Shown here piece after piece: positions 42,765 to 54,239 of a stretch of DNA of 64,000 nt; positions within the stretch are counted from its first letter, which is position 1; each line of letters starts with the position of its first letter. Made by a program: the position numbers and the translations under genes. The stretch lies in the NCBI RefSeq assembly GCF_902806685.2, contig NC_048546.1, forward strand, positions 3,844,001-3,908,000, in the 5' to 3' direction. Below the pieces are notes generated by a model. It was not told the origin of the DNA and made no database searches. It worked only from the letters and a program-made list of their open reading frames with translations. The DNA is from Maniola hyperantus. Its lineage: Eukaryota > Arthropoda > Insecta > Lepidoptera > Nymphalidae.

Positions 42765-44598
42765 TACCTACTTAATAAATATTCGCAGTTAATAAAATTA
42801 TGCAAGTTTGGATAATAATAAAAAGAAAATAAACTTGTAGAAATTGACATGACAATGACAGCAACTTCTGCAAGAAAACTTGCCAGTGGACAGTTAGCCT
42901 GAGGCAATTTTTATAAACTAGAAAGTTATTTATTTATTTTTATTTTTCATGTACCAAAATTGTAGTTACAAAGTAATAATAAATTAAGTTACATTGGAAA
43001 TGCTTATCTCTAAACAGAGATTTCCAAGGTTGTGAGTAAGGCGTATCAAGAAGTGGAATAGGTCTACGGTACTAGAATCTAATAAACTACATAAATATCT
43101 TATAATAAATACCCAAATCAACTTATATACAATAATAATACTTTTAATAAATAATTATATACATAATATCTGAAAATATAAATACATATAATATATAAAA
43201 TACTCTATTGTAATGATAGGCAATACTGCTTCACTCTGTATTTGAATGAGTGTACGGGGGATTCCAACATCAATGGTGTACTGAGTGGCAGTTCTCTCTG
43301 ACATTTTCAGGAAGTGAGTTCCAAAGTTGGGTAGCTAGTACGGTGAAAGATTTGTTATAGAAGACTGTGTTACAATGGGGAGTGACGAGAGGATTTTTTG
43401 AGACACACGACCGCATAGTTATTATTTATGTCTAGAGTTAATTAAGTAAGTAACTATGAAAAATACACTTGTAAAGCCTGTATTTTATAAAAGTACCTGA
43501 ACAAATTGTTTTGTAATTGTTGTGAAAAAAGTTTCACTAGGGCCTCGTTGGCCAACAATTGGGCCAATCTTTCATAATTTTTTTAATTAACAAAAAATTA
43601 TTACTGTATTACTGGCTTCGCGTTCTTTTAATTAAGGGCCCTTAAGCAGTAAATTATTATTAGGGTGGCCTGTATTTGGAGAAAAAAACTGCCTCTCCAT
43701 GTCATCTTGTCGTGACAAATTGTTAGCAATTAGTGCAAAAGCTGACTAATTTCAAAACTTGTCGTGCATTCTGTTTCCGAAATAATTAAGCAGTTAAAGG
43801 CGGATGGGCGGAATTTATCACGCTTTCGTGGAACGTTAACCACCTGTTTAGTTAGACACATCGTTGCACGAAAGTAAAATTGTTTGTTCATTTCTTACAA
43901 TTTTATGAGTCAAGAGTGAACAAGCATCTCCTAGGCAGCATGCTCCATGGATTGATTACAATTTGCAGCCAAGCGTTAATCTATAAATTAAAAAAATCTA
44001 TTTGAAGATCTGTCTGGTAACGAAGTTGTGGATCTAGATGGAAATAGATGCGAATGCTGAGATATAATCAGTGAAGTTGGATCAATAATTGGTAAAAATA
44101 ACCATCATCACAGAGAAAGAGAAATTATAAAACGGTCAAAATATTCTTTGAAACAATAGGTACATAATATTATGTAATAGTATGTATTAAACACTATTAA
44201 CGATATATTATGTACTAAGTCGGATAAACTTTTATGTAGGTATATAGTAGATTTAGTTAAGTAAGCAAGAGTTTTATTTAAAGTGTAGTAAGTTGGGAGA
44301 AAGCGGTTCAAAGCAAGACATTCAAATTAGGGGCTGCCGGGCTTCGTGCGATTAGAATTCTAAATGAGTGTGCGCAGGACACTCGGATTTCAAATTGGGT
44401 GATTTCCCGAGTCCGCAGCGATAGTCCTCACAAACAAACAAAATGTTGGCGGATGTTTAGTTTGTATAACAGGGTTTTTCATGATTGTCTTATTGTAGGA
44501 TATTAATTGTAAACATCTGCTGGAAAATCACTCAAGTTCTTCTAGTAACTATTGTTGTCCAATATTAGTGGTTGTACCATATTATATATTGTTTTTAC
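42765..44598. other. Spacer, one LINE-tail-like block
   Basis: The block 43200-43400 (CTGTATTTGAATGAGTGTACGG, CAGGAAGTGAGTTCCAAAGTTG) looks like non-LTR retrotransposon 3' sequence, but I could not confirm this. The rest is AT-rich and unassigned. Confidence 0.35.
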
Positions 44599-44599
44599 A

Positions 44600-44740
44600 T
44601 ATTTTAGATTCGGTTACCACACGCTTTTTAACGGTGAACTAAAATAGATTCAGAAAACCTGAATGCCTCAGAAATTTCCATTTTCATATAGGAGTAAAGG
44701 ATGCCAATCTGCACTTGGGCAGCGTGGTGGACTATAGAGT
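44600..44740 (+). mobile_element. SINE S1, central and tail fragment
   Basis: CACGCTTTTTAACGGTGAAC..GAAAACCTGAATGCCTCAG..GGGCAGCGTGGTGGACTATAG, diverged. Confidence 0.6.
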
Positions 44741-44741
44741 A

Positions 44742-44993
44742 TCAATACCCATATTAAAAAATAATGTGAAAGTGTGTTTGTTTGTTGGTTTGTTGATTTA
44801 TTGGTTTATTGGTTTGTCCTTCAATCACGTCCCAACGGAGCAACGCAGCGACGTGACATGGTGATTTTTGTATGGGTATAGTTAAAGACATGGAGAGTGA
44901 CATAGGCTACTTTTTGTCCTGGAAAATCAAAGAGTTTCATCGGGATTTTCAAAGACCTAAATCCACGCGAACGAAGTAGCGGGCATCAGCTAG
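44742..44993 (+). mobile_element. Helitron-like H1, long subfamily
   Basis: TCAATACCCATATTAAAAAA, GGTTTGTCCTTCAATCACGTCC, then the common H1 3' part ending GGGCATCAGCTAG. Confidence 0.75.
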
Positions 44994-45387
44994 TAGCCTA
45001 TATGCCTATATATGCTCAATCTGAAAGGAGATGCTCAGTACTTGTAAAATTAGTGATTCGACTCGAAACAGCTTCAAGTACCGTCGCAGTGCGACTCATT
45101 TAGAGGACTGGATTTCGAACAGTAGGAAAAATTCGCCGCGATAACAATAACAAATCCGCAAATCTTCAGGTGCTGGTGAGCGTTGCCAACTTCTGAAACG
45201 ATAAGCATTCCATTTATTCAAATAGGAAAAAGTATTGTTTTCAGAAAGAGAAGATTTTACTTATTTGCCACTTTATCTCAAAATATCTACTTATTGGAAA
45301 GCTCGAAGGCTTCGGATTTGGGTATAGGTATTTGGAATAAATTCTACATATTCTTGGACGCGGACTCTTTCTGTGATTTTTCGAGCC

Positions 45388-45527
45388 AAAAGTTAGCCTA
45401 TGTCCTTTCCCGGGATGCTAGCAAGTGTGCTAAATTTCGACACTATCGATTAAATGGATGGGCCGTTAAAAGTTAGCAGACAAACAGACAGACAGACACA
45501 GTTCCGCATTTATAACATTAGTATGGA
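45388..45527 (-). mobile_element. Helitron-like H1, 5' half
   Basis: GATGGGCCGTTAAAAGTTAGCAG, GACAGACAGACAC and TTTATAACATTAGTATGGA are the inverse of the H1 5' half. Confidence 0.6.
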
Positions 45528-45576
45528 TTATGATGATATCCATACTAAACCATAGTAGTGGATATCATCATAATCC
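45525..45576. repeat. 18-bp perfect hairpin between two Helitron-like copies
   Basis: Arms 45525-45542 and 45559-45576 (GGATTATGATGATATCCA and its complement) flank a 16-base spacer. Confidence 0.85.
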
Positions 45577-45810
45577 AAACATATAAAAGGAAAAGCTGAC
45601 TGACTGAATGATCTATCAACCCACAACCCAAACTACTGAGCGGATCGGGCTGAAATCCGGCATGCTGCATGCATGCATGAAAGATAGCTATTATTACGTA
45701 GACATCCGCTAAGAAAGGATTTTTGAAAACTCTACCCCTAAGGGTGTTTAGGTAAATAGGGGTTTAAAATTTGTATAGTCCACGCGGACAAAGTCGCGGG
45801 CATAAGCTAG
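45574..45810 (+). mobile_element. Helitron-like H2, full length
   Basis: TCCAAACATATAAAAGG ... CACGCGGACAAAGTCGCGGGCATAAGCTAG, followed without a gap by an H1 5' end. Confidence 0.75.
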
Positions 45811-45912
45811 TCTATACTAATATTATAAAGTTTGTAAGTTTGTTTTTAGGGGTTTATCTCTGAAACTACTGAACCGATTTTGAAAATTCTTTCACCAGTA
45901 GAAAGCTACAAT
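45811..45912 (+). mobile_element. Helitron-like H1, 5' half, joined to H2
   Basis: TCTATACTAATATTATAAAG starts at the very next base after the CTAG of the preceding copy; the 3' half is missing. Confidence 0.72.
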
Positions 45913-46267
45913 CGTCCTAATATAAAAACATAAAGCATGGTAACTAAACCTTTGTGAAAGTAGTAACATTCTCCGGCGCTCTTATCGCATAGTTTTGAAA
46001 CTTGAAGTGGAAGGTTTTAAAAGAAAATTCTCCCATTCATTTGAACATCGTAACAAGCGGTACTCGTACAAAGTTAACTTTACTCAGTGGTTTACGAGCT
46101 CAGTAACATTGTGAAGTGGTGACGCGGCACGCGATCGCGTGCTGTGTGCAACGTGCCAATATTATTGCTGGTTCGATGCCTTGGCTATCACTTGCTGATA
46201 TTTAAGAAGCTTTCATACTGACTGACTAAAATGTAAAAAAAGAAATGAGGAGATCCCTAGTATATAA

Positions 46268-46498
46268 CCAGAGATGCCGATATAGCTAAACGGCGGGGTG
46301 ATAACGTATCTCGCGACAGACTTACGACAGGCGTGAACCTCGCCATCATTGCTGTCAAACATCACACGTAACAGCGGCTACAGAGAGACAGCAATAGCCA
46401 CAATGCAAAATAAGAAGAAGAAGAGAGACAGCAAATGAACTGTCGCATTGCTACTGCTGTCATGCAACGTTGTATGACGTAATCACCCCGCCGGGTTG
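46268..46498. mobile_element. MITE with CGGCGGGGTGAT ends
   Basis: CGGCGGGGTGATAACGTAT at about 46290 pairs with ATGACGTAATCACCCCGCCG at about 46474-46493. It sits at the left edge of an RTE-like fragment. Confidence 0.55.
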
Positions 46499-46712
46499 TC
46501 AGGCTGAAGTGGCAATCGGCAGGGCACATAGGTCGTGAAACCGATAGACATTGGTCCAATCTATCCATCCAAGGTGCTAGAATGGCGATGTCACACCAGT
46601 AAATGCAGCGTTGGAAGACCCCCCACTGGATGGACGAGTCGCAGAGTGCCGCTGGTTTCAGACAGTGCAAGAACTTTGTTGTGTGGAAGTCCCTACTAGA
46701 GATCTATGCCCA
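46499..46712 (+). mobile_element. RTE-like LINE, C-terminal coding remnant and 3' end
   Basis: The + strand reads as a broken C-terminus of the type LKWQ.AGHI..R.TDRHW and ends TGGAAGTCCCTACTAGAGATC..., the usual 3' tip wording of RTE-class elements in insects. Stops and frameshifts are present. Confidence 0.65.
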
Positions 46713-47139
46713 TAAGTAAGTAGGTAAAATAAATATGGAAAGGAACCGAATAGTACTACTGAAATAGATCCCTCCCGGTAGTGCAATACATTTTTCAGAG
46801 CGTTTAAGTGTCAGCAAATAATTGCACTGTCCCCGACACTTCCATTGTGCAAAGTTTGCTGTCGTTTTTCATGAGCTTAGTATTTCTTTGTCGTCACTTA
46901 CAAATTGCTTTGTAAGCTGCTCGCGAATCCAAGTCGAAAGGAGACGATTAGAGTTATACATATTATATGAAGCATAAAAATAGTAGCCTTTCAAATCAGA
47001 AATAAGGAGATCCCTTGCCGTATCTAATTTTTGAGTTACAGTATGACGATTGCAATCACCTCTGATTGGTCGACGCTATTGGCTGAAATGTATTATTGCA
47101 GCAAGAGTACCATAAATTCAGCCAATAACAACAATGATA

Positions 47140-47445
47140 GCAGTGATTGATGCAGCTTTTGAGCAATCGACCAGCAGAAGTAACTGACATAGCTCAAAGA
47201 CAGATTGCGGAGCTGACGTGTCTATAAACGGGGCACGATTAAAGAGCTGATAGCAACTAGAGATCCTAAAGTGCATGTATGGTGTATGGCAACCTCGTAT
47301 ATGAGTAGCGATTTTGCGATGGGTCATCCCATCAAGCGAGTGGTTGAGAAATACTGGACAAGCGGCACAAGACCGGGCCTGTGGCGTTTCTTGTATAAGA
47401 TCTACGTCCAGCATAGGACATGTCTATCAGTTGAAAGACAACGAC
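47140..47445 (+). mobile_element. Second decayed RTE-like LINE 3' end
   Basis: AGACAGATTGCGGAGCTGACG, then GGCACAAGACCGGGCCTGTGG and TACGTCCAGCATAGGACATG, parallel to the 3' tips at 46499 and 51565. Heavily mutated. Confidence 0.62.
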
Positions 47446-47757
47446 GATAATAGTCTGACGATAATAGTTTTGGCGTACTGACACTCGAATTGCTATCATC
47501 CCTATTGGCGATATATCACCGAGATGCAGTGCTTATGACGTTATTCGTTAATGCTGAAGCTATATTTTAATAAAAAAAATTACAATGGGTTATATACTAC
47601 GCGGTATTCACGAAAAAAAAAGCACTAGATCTATAGCCACAGAGATATAGGTCCACAGCTCTAAACCAGGATTGGTTTTTGTTGCTCGGCACAGAAACGC
47701 AGGCCACACGTGGACTGCTGCCAGCAATATAATACCACACCACAGCAATAACTAATG

Positions 47758-48235
47758 GACTAAGAGAGAGCGCGTGCCAGACCTTCGTAATTTTAAAAAA
47801 GCTGAAAGCTTCTCTGCGTATTGTCCCCAAACCTGGGAGGAACGTTTGTTTCAATGTTTGTGTGGATCATGGTGGCTTTGGGAGATAACAGGTTTGGAAG
47901 ATAATACAGGTGTAAAAAATCTTACGTCAAAGTAAAAAGTCTAATATTTCTATATTTTCTTCGGAATAGTATTAGAAATCACGTCATGCATTGCCAAACA
48001 CATGTCGTGGCAACACCCTACCAGGCACCCTTAAACTTTCTATTGCGAAGAAAGTATATAAAAATTAGACTTTATGTTTAAGATTTTTATATCTTTATTA
48101 CCTGTTATCTCCCATAGCCACCATGATTAAAACAAACATCCAAACAAATGTTCCTCCCAGTGTTGGAGATAATACGCAGAGAAACTTTCAGTTTTTTATA
48201 AAATAACAAAGGTCTGGCACGCGCTGGCTCTCTCT
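47758..48235. repeat. Large imperfect palindrome, arms of about 180 bp
   Basis: Left arm has GAGAGAGCGCGTGCCAGACC, TTCTCTGCGTATTGTCCCC, CATGGTGGCTTTGGGAGATA. The right arm has their inverses: TATCTCCCATAGCCACCATG, GAGATAATACGCAGAGAA, GGTCTGGCACGCGCTGGCTC. The centre is near 47995. Probably a fold-back element. Confidence 0.82.
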
Positions 48236-48450
48236 CTATATATGCAATTCATAAACTTCTAGTGTAGTGGTTATATGTGTGAATAATAATAATAAACTAT
48301 ATGTGAAAGTTCATACTAACGCTGAGTATGATGTAATTGATGTAGGCGGATAAATAGAGTGATTAATAACGTGAAACACGCAAAGAAAGTTGCTCATAAT
48401 AACATATTTGTTTGGAAGATACTATATTTTAATACAAGGATCAGCAATAA

Positions 48451-48675
48451 TCTAAATATATAAAAGGAAAAGGTGACTGACTGACTGAGTGACTGATCTA
48501 TCAATGCACAGCTCAAAATACTGGACGGATCGTGCTGAAATTTGGCATGCAGATAGCTATTATGACGTAGGCATCCGCTAAGAAAGGATTTTTGAAAATT
48601 CAACTCTTGAGGAGGTGAAATAGGGGTTCGAAATTTTGTGTAGTCCACGCGGGCGAAGTCGCGAGCATAAGCCAG
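48451..48675 (+). mobile_element. Helitron-like H2
   Basis: TCTAAATATATAAAAGG ... CACGCGGGCGAAGTCGCGAGCATAAGCCAG. Confidence 0.75.
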
Positions 48676-48725
48676 TATCAAATAAGTACCCATTATTTAA
48701 CTAGATATAACTACCTACCTACTTA

Positions 48726-48764
48726 ACGTAAATCCACGCGGACGAACTCGCGGGCATCAGCTAG
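48726..48764 (+). mobile_element. H1 3' tip only
   Basis: AATCCACGCGGACGAACTCG..GGCATCAGCTAG, a 3'-terminal fragment between two larger copies. Confidence 0.65.
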
Positions 48765-48774
48765 TACATCATAA

Positions 48775-48991
48775 TCAGTACCCTTATTATAAATGCGAAA
48801 GTGTGTTTGTATGTTGGTTTGTCCTTCAATCACGTCGCAACGGAGCAACGGATTGACGTGATTTTTTGCATGGGTATAGTCAAAGACCTGCAGAGTGACA
48901 TAGGATACTTTTTATCCCGGAAAATCGACGAGTTACCACCGGATTTTTAAAAACCTAAATCCACGCGCACGAAGTCGCGGGCATCAGCTAG
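48775..48991 (+). mobile_element. Helitron-like H1, long subfamily
   Basis: TCAGTACCCTTATTATAAAT, GTCCTTCAATCACGTCGCAA, ending CACGCGCACGAAGTCGCGGG..CTAG. Confidence 0.76.
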
Positions 48992-48999
48992 TAAAATAA

Positions 49000-49620
49000 T
49001 GTATTGGTCCATGTTTGAAACCTGAATAATTTATTGCGTTGCATCAGCACTCAGCAGGTTTATTTAATTATAGCTCATGTTATCGTATTTGTTTATTTGC
49101 TATTCAATTATCTCTGTTTATTTATGGACACCGGACAGTCAATAAATTATTGCTTCACGCCTATTTGTATTTTCATTAGTAAACTCTTGAATCTCTACAT
49201 AGGTATAAAACAATAAACTGAGTGACTGAAACGTACAACTCAGATCGGATTCAAAAACTTGAAATTTTTAGATCTTTAGAAGGTTTTCGTTACACCGTAG
49301 AGCCCTGATGAGAAAGGATTTTCAGAAATCCCCGAACGAAGCTGGTGTGAGTCAGCTAGTATCAGTGGCGTGCATAGGGTTTAAAGCCAGGGTAAACAGT
49401 AGTTAGGTAAGCAAGTCAAAGAATAATGAGCATTGAGCAATTTCAACCGAGTTAACTATTTCTTGGGTAAGCAGCTTTTATGCCTCTATGAGTTGCACGC
49501 CACTGGCTAGTAAGTAGTGTTACCCTTTTACAAGTAATACCTACTATACGAAAAAGATACCACTACTTCAAAACTTGTCAAAAGTTAGCTAGTTTACTTA
49601 GTACATCTTTAACTGTAGCC
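49000..49620. other. Spacer
   Basis: No gene. A TGAGTGACTGAAACG..CAGATCGGATTC stretch at 49218-49360 ending GAGTCAGCTAG may be another eroded Helitron-like copy. Confidence 0.35.
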
Positions 49621-49624
49621 ATTA

Positions 49625-49726
49625 AAAAAATCACGTCGATCCGTAGCTCCGTTGCGACGTGATTGAAGGACAAACCAACCAATAAACACACTTTCGCATT
49701 TATAATAGGGGTACTGATATAATATA
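49625..49726 (-). mobile_element. H1 long subfamily, 5' part
   Basis: AAATCACGTCGATCCGTAGC, ACGTGATTGAAGGACAAACC, CTTTCGCATTTATAATAGGG. Confidence 0.62.
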
Positions 49727-50173
49727 AGAGTAGTGTTATCAGGTTCTCTACAAGTTAAGCCTTTAGCAACTGTGTATCGAGAGTTGGTTGAATAAAATTT
49801 GATGGTTTTGTTCCATCTCGTAGTCGTAACTTGACTTCGTACTGCGTCTAACGAGAGAGGTCGGTATTCGGATTGTTGGAAAATGGAAAAACTCTGCCGC
49901 TTCTAACTGAAATAACAAATCCACAAACCGAACGGTGCTTATGGGTTTTTACGACAGTTGCCTAATGGGAAATTCGTGTGCAGGTATTTGGATTTTACCA
50001 TTTGGCGCGTAGGTATTTGCTTTAGGCTTAGATAAGTAGGTAGGTACATGGTGAGTACATATTTATACAAACTACTTTTCTAAACTAAATCTAAAGACTA
50101 GACTAGAGAGAAACTACTCGGGGTAGCGTCGACTAAACACGTGAGTAAAGCCGGGACAGATATTATATATAAA

Positions 50174-50391
50174 TCTAAATATATAAAAGGAAAAGGTGCA
50201 GACTGACTGACTGATCTATCAACGTACAGCTTAAACTACTGGATGGATCGGGCTGAAATTTGGCATGCAGATAGGCCTGTTATGACGTAGGCATCCGTTA
50301 AGAAAGGATTTTTGAAAATTCAACCCCTAAGGGGGTGAAATAGGGGTTAAAAATTTGTGTGGTCGCGGAAGAAGTTGCGAACATAAGCTAG
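50174..50391 (+). mobile_element. Helitron-like H2
   Basis: TCTAAATATATAAAAGG ... GCGAACATAAGCTAG; the hairpin is partly lost (GTCGCGGAAGAAGTTGCGA). Confidence 0.72.
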
Positions 50392-50667
50392 TATTCAAAT
50401 TCAAGAATCAAATTTCGTTTGTATGGAGCGCGCTCAAAGGACACTCCGTCTTAGCAACACTAATTATTTCTTTTCGCAATTCTCTTCTTTTCTCTCTCTC
50501 TATCTCTTCCCTTTTCTCAATAGCATAAATAGGTAAACCTTTTGATAGAAAAAAAATATACGAAAACAGTCTTATTTATAGTTATGAGTGGATTCTAACT
50601 GCTACCTTCTTGAGTTTCAGTCCTTTCCTATTGATCTACAATATTTAGGCTCTGGTACAACTACATT

Positions 50668-50671
<4 letters not shown>

Positions 50672-50748
<77 letters not shown>
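50672..50748. repeat. (GA)n microsatellite, about 38 repeats
   Basis: Uninterrupted GA from 50672 to 50748. The Arg-Glu ORF across it is a by-product. Confidence 0.97.
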
Positions 50749-50752
<4 letters not shown>

Positions 50753-50861
50753 AGTATATTAAGGAGAGAGATAATGAATTCTCATAGTTTGATTACGCTA
50801 AACTCTTTTAGAGATTAGCTTAGGATTTAGATTGCCAACAAATGAACTTGAAGGCAGCTTT

Positions 50862-50985
50862 AGCTTGAGATCGTTAGAGTATACCTACTTTGACTTTGCG
50901 TAGACTTAAGTTTCAATTAAAAGGAAAGTTTATGCGAGAGACTTAAGTCTGAGCAAAGTTTAAGAGCTTTATAGATCTCAGTCTA
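50862..50985. mobile_element. Diverged M6 MITE
   Basis: TTGAGATCGTTAGAGTATACC...AAGAGCTTTATAGATCTCAG, with inner AGACTTAAGT / ACTTAAGTCT. Confidence 0.6.
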
Positions 50986-50989
50986 AATC

Positions 50990-51560
50990 TGCGGCCTAGT
51001 TGGGAACGGGTGCGTCCTGCGGGGCGGCCAGCGGGCGCGATGCTATTATTCTCCATGCCGCTCGGCACCGGCTCTCGATTAGGACTCAATTTCTTGTAAA
51101 TAAGTAAATATTAACAGTTTGTTCTACACGCTGGCCACCCCGCACTGTAGAACGCACCCGCTCCCACCTGGGCCGCAGACATACTCAATTTCTAGAGATT
51201 ATTTTATCAGATGGTTCTTCGAAAATTCATACGATTTCATATAATATATCATAAGCCAGTTAGCAGCTGTAACTCGCAGGACGTGCGTGGGTTTGGATCA
51301 CGTTCATGAATATCAACTAGCGAACTTGGCACGGGGAGAGGGCTTTATAACTGGAGAGGCTGGGAGATTATGTTTTCTAATTTAAGCATCAATGATGTTT
51401 TTTAGAGTTTCGTAATCAAAAGTATGAGATGGAATTATTTTGTAGTTATACTTTGTTCGTCAGTCACAACCGTTTTATTCAGAAACTATTGAGTAAAGTT
51501 ACAGAAACTTTAAGCGGTTTTGTATATATCACAACCTCTTTAACTAGATTCCTACTAAAC
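50990..51560. other. Spacer, CG-richer at 51000-51070 and 51120-51180
   Basis: GGGAACGGGTGCGTCCTGCGG near 51003 and CACCCCGCACTGTAGAACGC..GCACCCGCTCCCACC near 51136 are inverted relatives, suggesting another old MITE of about 180 bp. No gene. Confidence 0.4.
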
Positions 51561-51564
51561 TTTA

Positions 51565-51750
51565 CGCTATTCGTCATCATCAACCGATTGACGTCCACAG
51601 CTGGACATGTCTCTTGTAGGGATACTTCGCCACAGTTTTGCGCCGTCTGAATCTAGCGGCTCCCTCCGACTAGTTTGATATCGCCTATCCACCTAGTTGG
51701 AGGTCTTCCAACACTGCGCTTTACGGTGTGAGGTCGCGATTGTCTTTGAA
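51565..51750 (-). mobile_element. RTE-like LINE 3' end, inverted
   Basis: ATCATCAACCGATTGACGTCC..GGACATGTCTC, then CTAGTTGGAGGTCTTCCAAC..GCGCTTTACGGTGTGAGGTCGC. Minus-strand 3' tip of the same type as 46499-46712. Confidence 0.68.
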
Positions 51751-51829
51751 TTGGTTGATTTGAAGTCTATTGTGTTTTCGAATTATGTGCCCTGCACTTG
51801 AAGCACGGTCGTAGATGTCAAAAGGTGCA

Positions 51830-51922
51830 TAAACCCCGCGCCATCCCGCACCAGATTAGCGCGGGGGCAGTGCGGGAGTGCAGGGCGTTCCCACCCCGAT
51901 TGCCATCTCGACCTGTCGCGTT
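51830..51922. repeat. M12-related CG-rich fragment
   Basis: CCCGCGCCATCCCGCACCAG..GCGCGGGGGCAGTGCGGGAG, then GATTGCCATCTCGACCTGTCG. Confidence 0.5.
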
Positions 51923-52274
51923 CTATATGTACCTAGTCTGTGCCGCTACGCCTATATATTACGTTCACTTTTTAAAATACCAATTGTATGAGCATTGCCT
52001 ATCTGGAGTATCATAATATTATGTAATATTTTTGATTTCAACATGTATACGTTTTAGTGCAGAGTGATTAGTCTAGCTTTGGTCTAACCTTTGGTCTGGT
52101 TTGTAAAACAAGAAGTGCAAAATTGTGAAAGTGCACTAGATTCACTCTATCATTATTTATTCAACACCGAGTAGAGAATGCACGCGAATTTTCCGGAACC
52201 GAGTTGGAAAAATAACCTTTTTTTGCACGGTCATATCTGCCATACACTGTAAAAGGTGAATTGATATTCACTAA

Positions 52275-52655
52275 GTAAAAAACCGGCCAAGTGCGAGTCA
52301 GGCTCGCGCAATGAGGGTTCCGTACTACAGTCGTATTTTTTCGACATTTTGCACGATAATTGAAAAACTATGATGCATAAAAATAAATAAAAATCTGTTT
52401 TAGAATGTACAGGTGAAGACCTTTCATATGATACCCCACTTGATATAGTCACTCACTTCGAAAGTTGAAAATACTAATTATTAGTTCATGACCACAATTT
52501 AATTTTTTTGTGTGATCTAACCCTAAATTCACGGTTTTCAGATTTTTCCCCAAATGTCAGCTATAAGATCTACCTACCTGGCAAATTTCATGATTCTAGT
52601 TCAACGGGAAGTACCCTGTAGGTTTCTTGACAGACAGACGGACAGACAGACAATC
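52275..52655 (-). repeat. GGTTCCG-family repeat R3, inverted
   Basis: AAAACCGGCCAAGTGCGAGT ... AGGTTTCTTGACAGACAGACGG. The end carrying GGGTTCCGTACC is lost. Confidence 0.8.
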
Positions 52656-53263
52656 TTACTTTGTGGCTGTTTATATAGATTAGAGAAAAATACACTGAAA
52701 CAAGCAAACGATATTTATAACAGAATACATAACGGCTGAGCGAGTTTTGAATGGGAAGTGAAGTAGGTACCTGGTACTCTTTTGATTAGCAGAAGCAAGA
52801 AGTTTAAGAAATACATATTAAGTAATACAAGTTGTAAAGCAAATATTCGTTTCATTTGAGTTCAAAGGTAGCTTTGATATATGGAGTGGAATATTAAGGA
52901 GAAATCTGTATTTATATAGAATAATATTAAGTCGAAATCCTTGTTTGTCTGTGTATTCGCTAACAAAGTTATAATCTTTTTCGCCAGATTTGGCCTTGGC
53001 TTGTTACTATTCTATCAGCAAAGCTTAATTTTTACACGCGACCTTGAAGTTGGGTAAACTCATCCCAAAATTGCCCAATAAACTTTTTACTTCAAAAACT
53101 GTCGTAAGTTACGTACATAATTTATTATACTAAGCAAAAATAGTGACAATAAAAAACAAAAAATAAAAACTAAGTAGTTGTTACAAGAAACTTTGGCTCG
53201 TAGCTTATGCAACGTGCTACGAGGTAGCACGGAGAGCTACGCCACAGGCTACGCGGCGGGAGG
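52656..53263. other. Spacer ending in a GTAGC/GCTAC palindromic patch
   Basis: No gene. About 53203-53262 contains inverted GTAGCTTATGCAACGTGCTAC-like words, the landing site of the hAT-like element that follows. Confidence 0.35.
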
Positions 53264-53271
53264 CACGCAAC

Positions 53272-53761
53272 CATAGAGCAGAAACAAAGAGGAGATGTTG
53301 TATTAAGATTTCCCTATGAAATATCGAGTGACATTTTGCGGGGTGAGGGGTTGTGGAACGCCGCCCACTTCTCAATTTTCCATCTGCGGGTTAGTAGCAA
53401 AACTACTCGCTTAGCGACCTAACATCGATATATTGATGTCACTACATAGTTCAGCTATCTCACACTAGATGTCAATAAGTGTAGAAATTACGTACAAAAT
53501 TACTTACAAATGAAATGTGATACCATTCATAGCATCAGAACGTCTGTCTGAATAACTTTGACACGATAAAACACAACACTTCATCCTTTTGTTCTTAAAA
53601 ACGCGAAAACACACCGATAATACGAGTCTCAATATATGTGAACCTGACGAACGCAGACAGCATACTAACTAAGGCCCCGCCCACAGTGATGACGTCAGGA
53701 CCTAGTTGAAAATCACAGTGCACAGTTGCTTAGGCCAACTCCTCTTCGTTTCTGCTCTGTG
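53272..53761. mobile_element. hAT-like MITE with perfect 8-bp target duplication
   Basis: Flanked by CACGCAAC at 53264-53271 and 53762-53769. Ends CATAGAGCAGAAACAAAGAG and its near-exact complement CTCTTCGTTTCTGCTCTGTG. 490 bp. Part of the interior (TTACAAATGAAATGTGATACC) resembles the 4008-5344 element near 5095. Confidence 0.88.
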
Positions 53762-53910
53762 CACGCAACGCGTATACATAGTTTTTGCATTTCACGAAGA
53801 CGAGTGGCTCATGCTTGTGTTTAAGTCGTATCGATATTTTAAGAAATATTTTCCAGCAGAAATGACTCTATTCTTATGTTAATAAATTTTTTTTTACAAA
53901 AAAAATAAAA

Positions 53911-54208
53911 ACCGACTTCGATACACAAACACTAAAAATTGAAAAATAATTTAATTTACTACCGAATATATTATGTATACAAGAGTTAATATAGTTCCAT
54001 AATAATACTTTTTGGTGCCGGTGTCAATTAGCTTTAGCTGCGCGAATCGTCTAGACTTCATATTTTTATGAGACTCCACAATGGCACCTCATTGGCACCG
54101 ACCCCAAAAAATATTATTATGGAACTATATTAACTCTTGTATACATAATATATTCGGTAATAAATTAAATTATTTTTCAATTTTTAGTGTTTGTGTATTG
54201 AAGTCGGT
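53911..54208. mobile_element. Fold-back element, arms of about 110 bp, nearly perfect
   Basis: ACCGACTTCGATACACAAAC ... GTTTGTGTATTGAAGTCGGT. Arms differ at only a few positions, implying recent or gene-converted arms. Confidence 0.88.
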
Positions 54209-54239
54209 TTTTATTTTTTTTGTAATTTTTTTTTATTTT

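Noticed and set aside
46362..47414. Minus-strand ORFs of about 100 codons
   Set aside because: They overlap decayed RTE-like 3' ends that read on the plus strand; no independent coding signal.
50588..50818. ORF with repeated Arg-Glu
   Set aside because: Translation of the (GA)n microsatellite.
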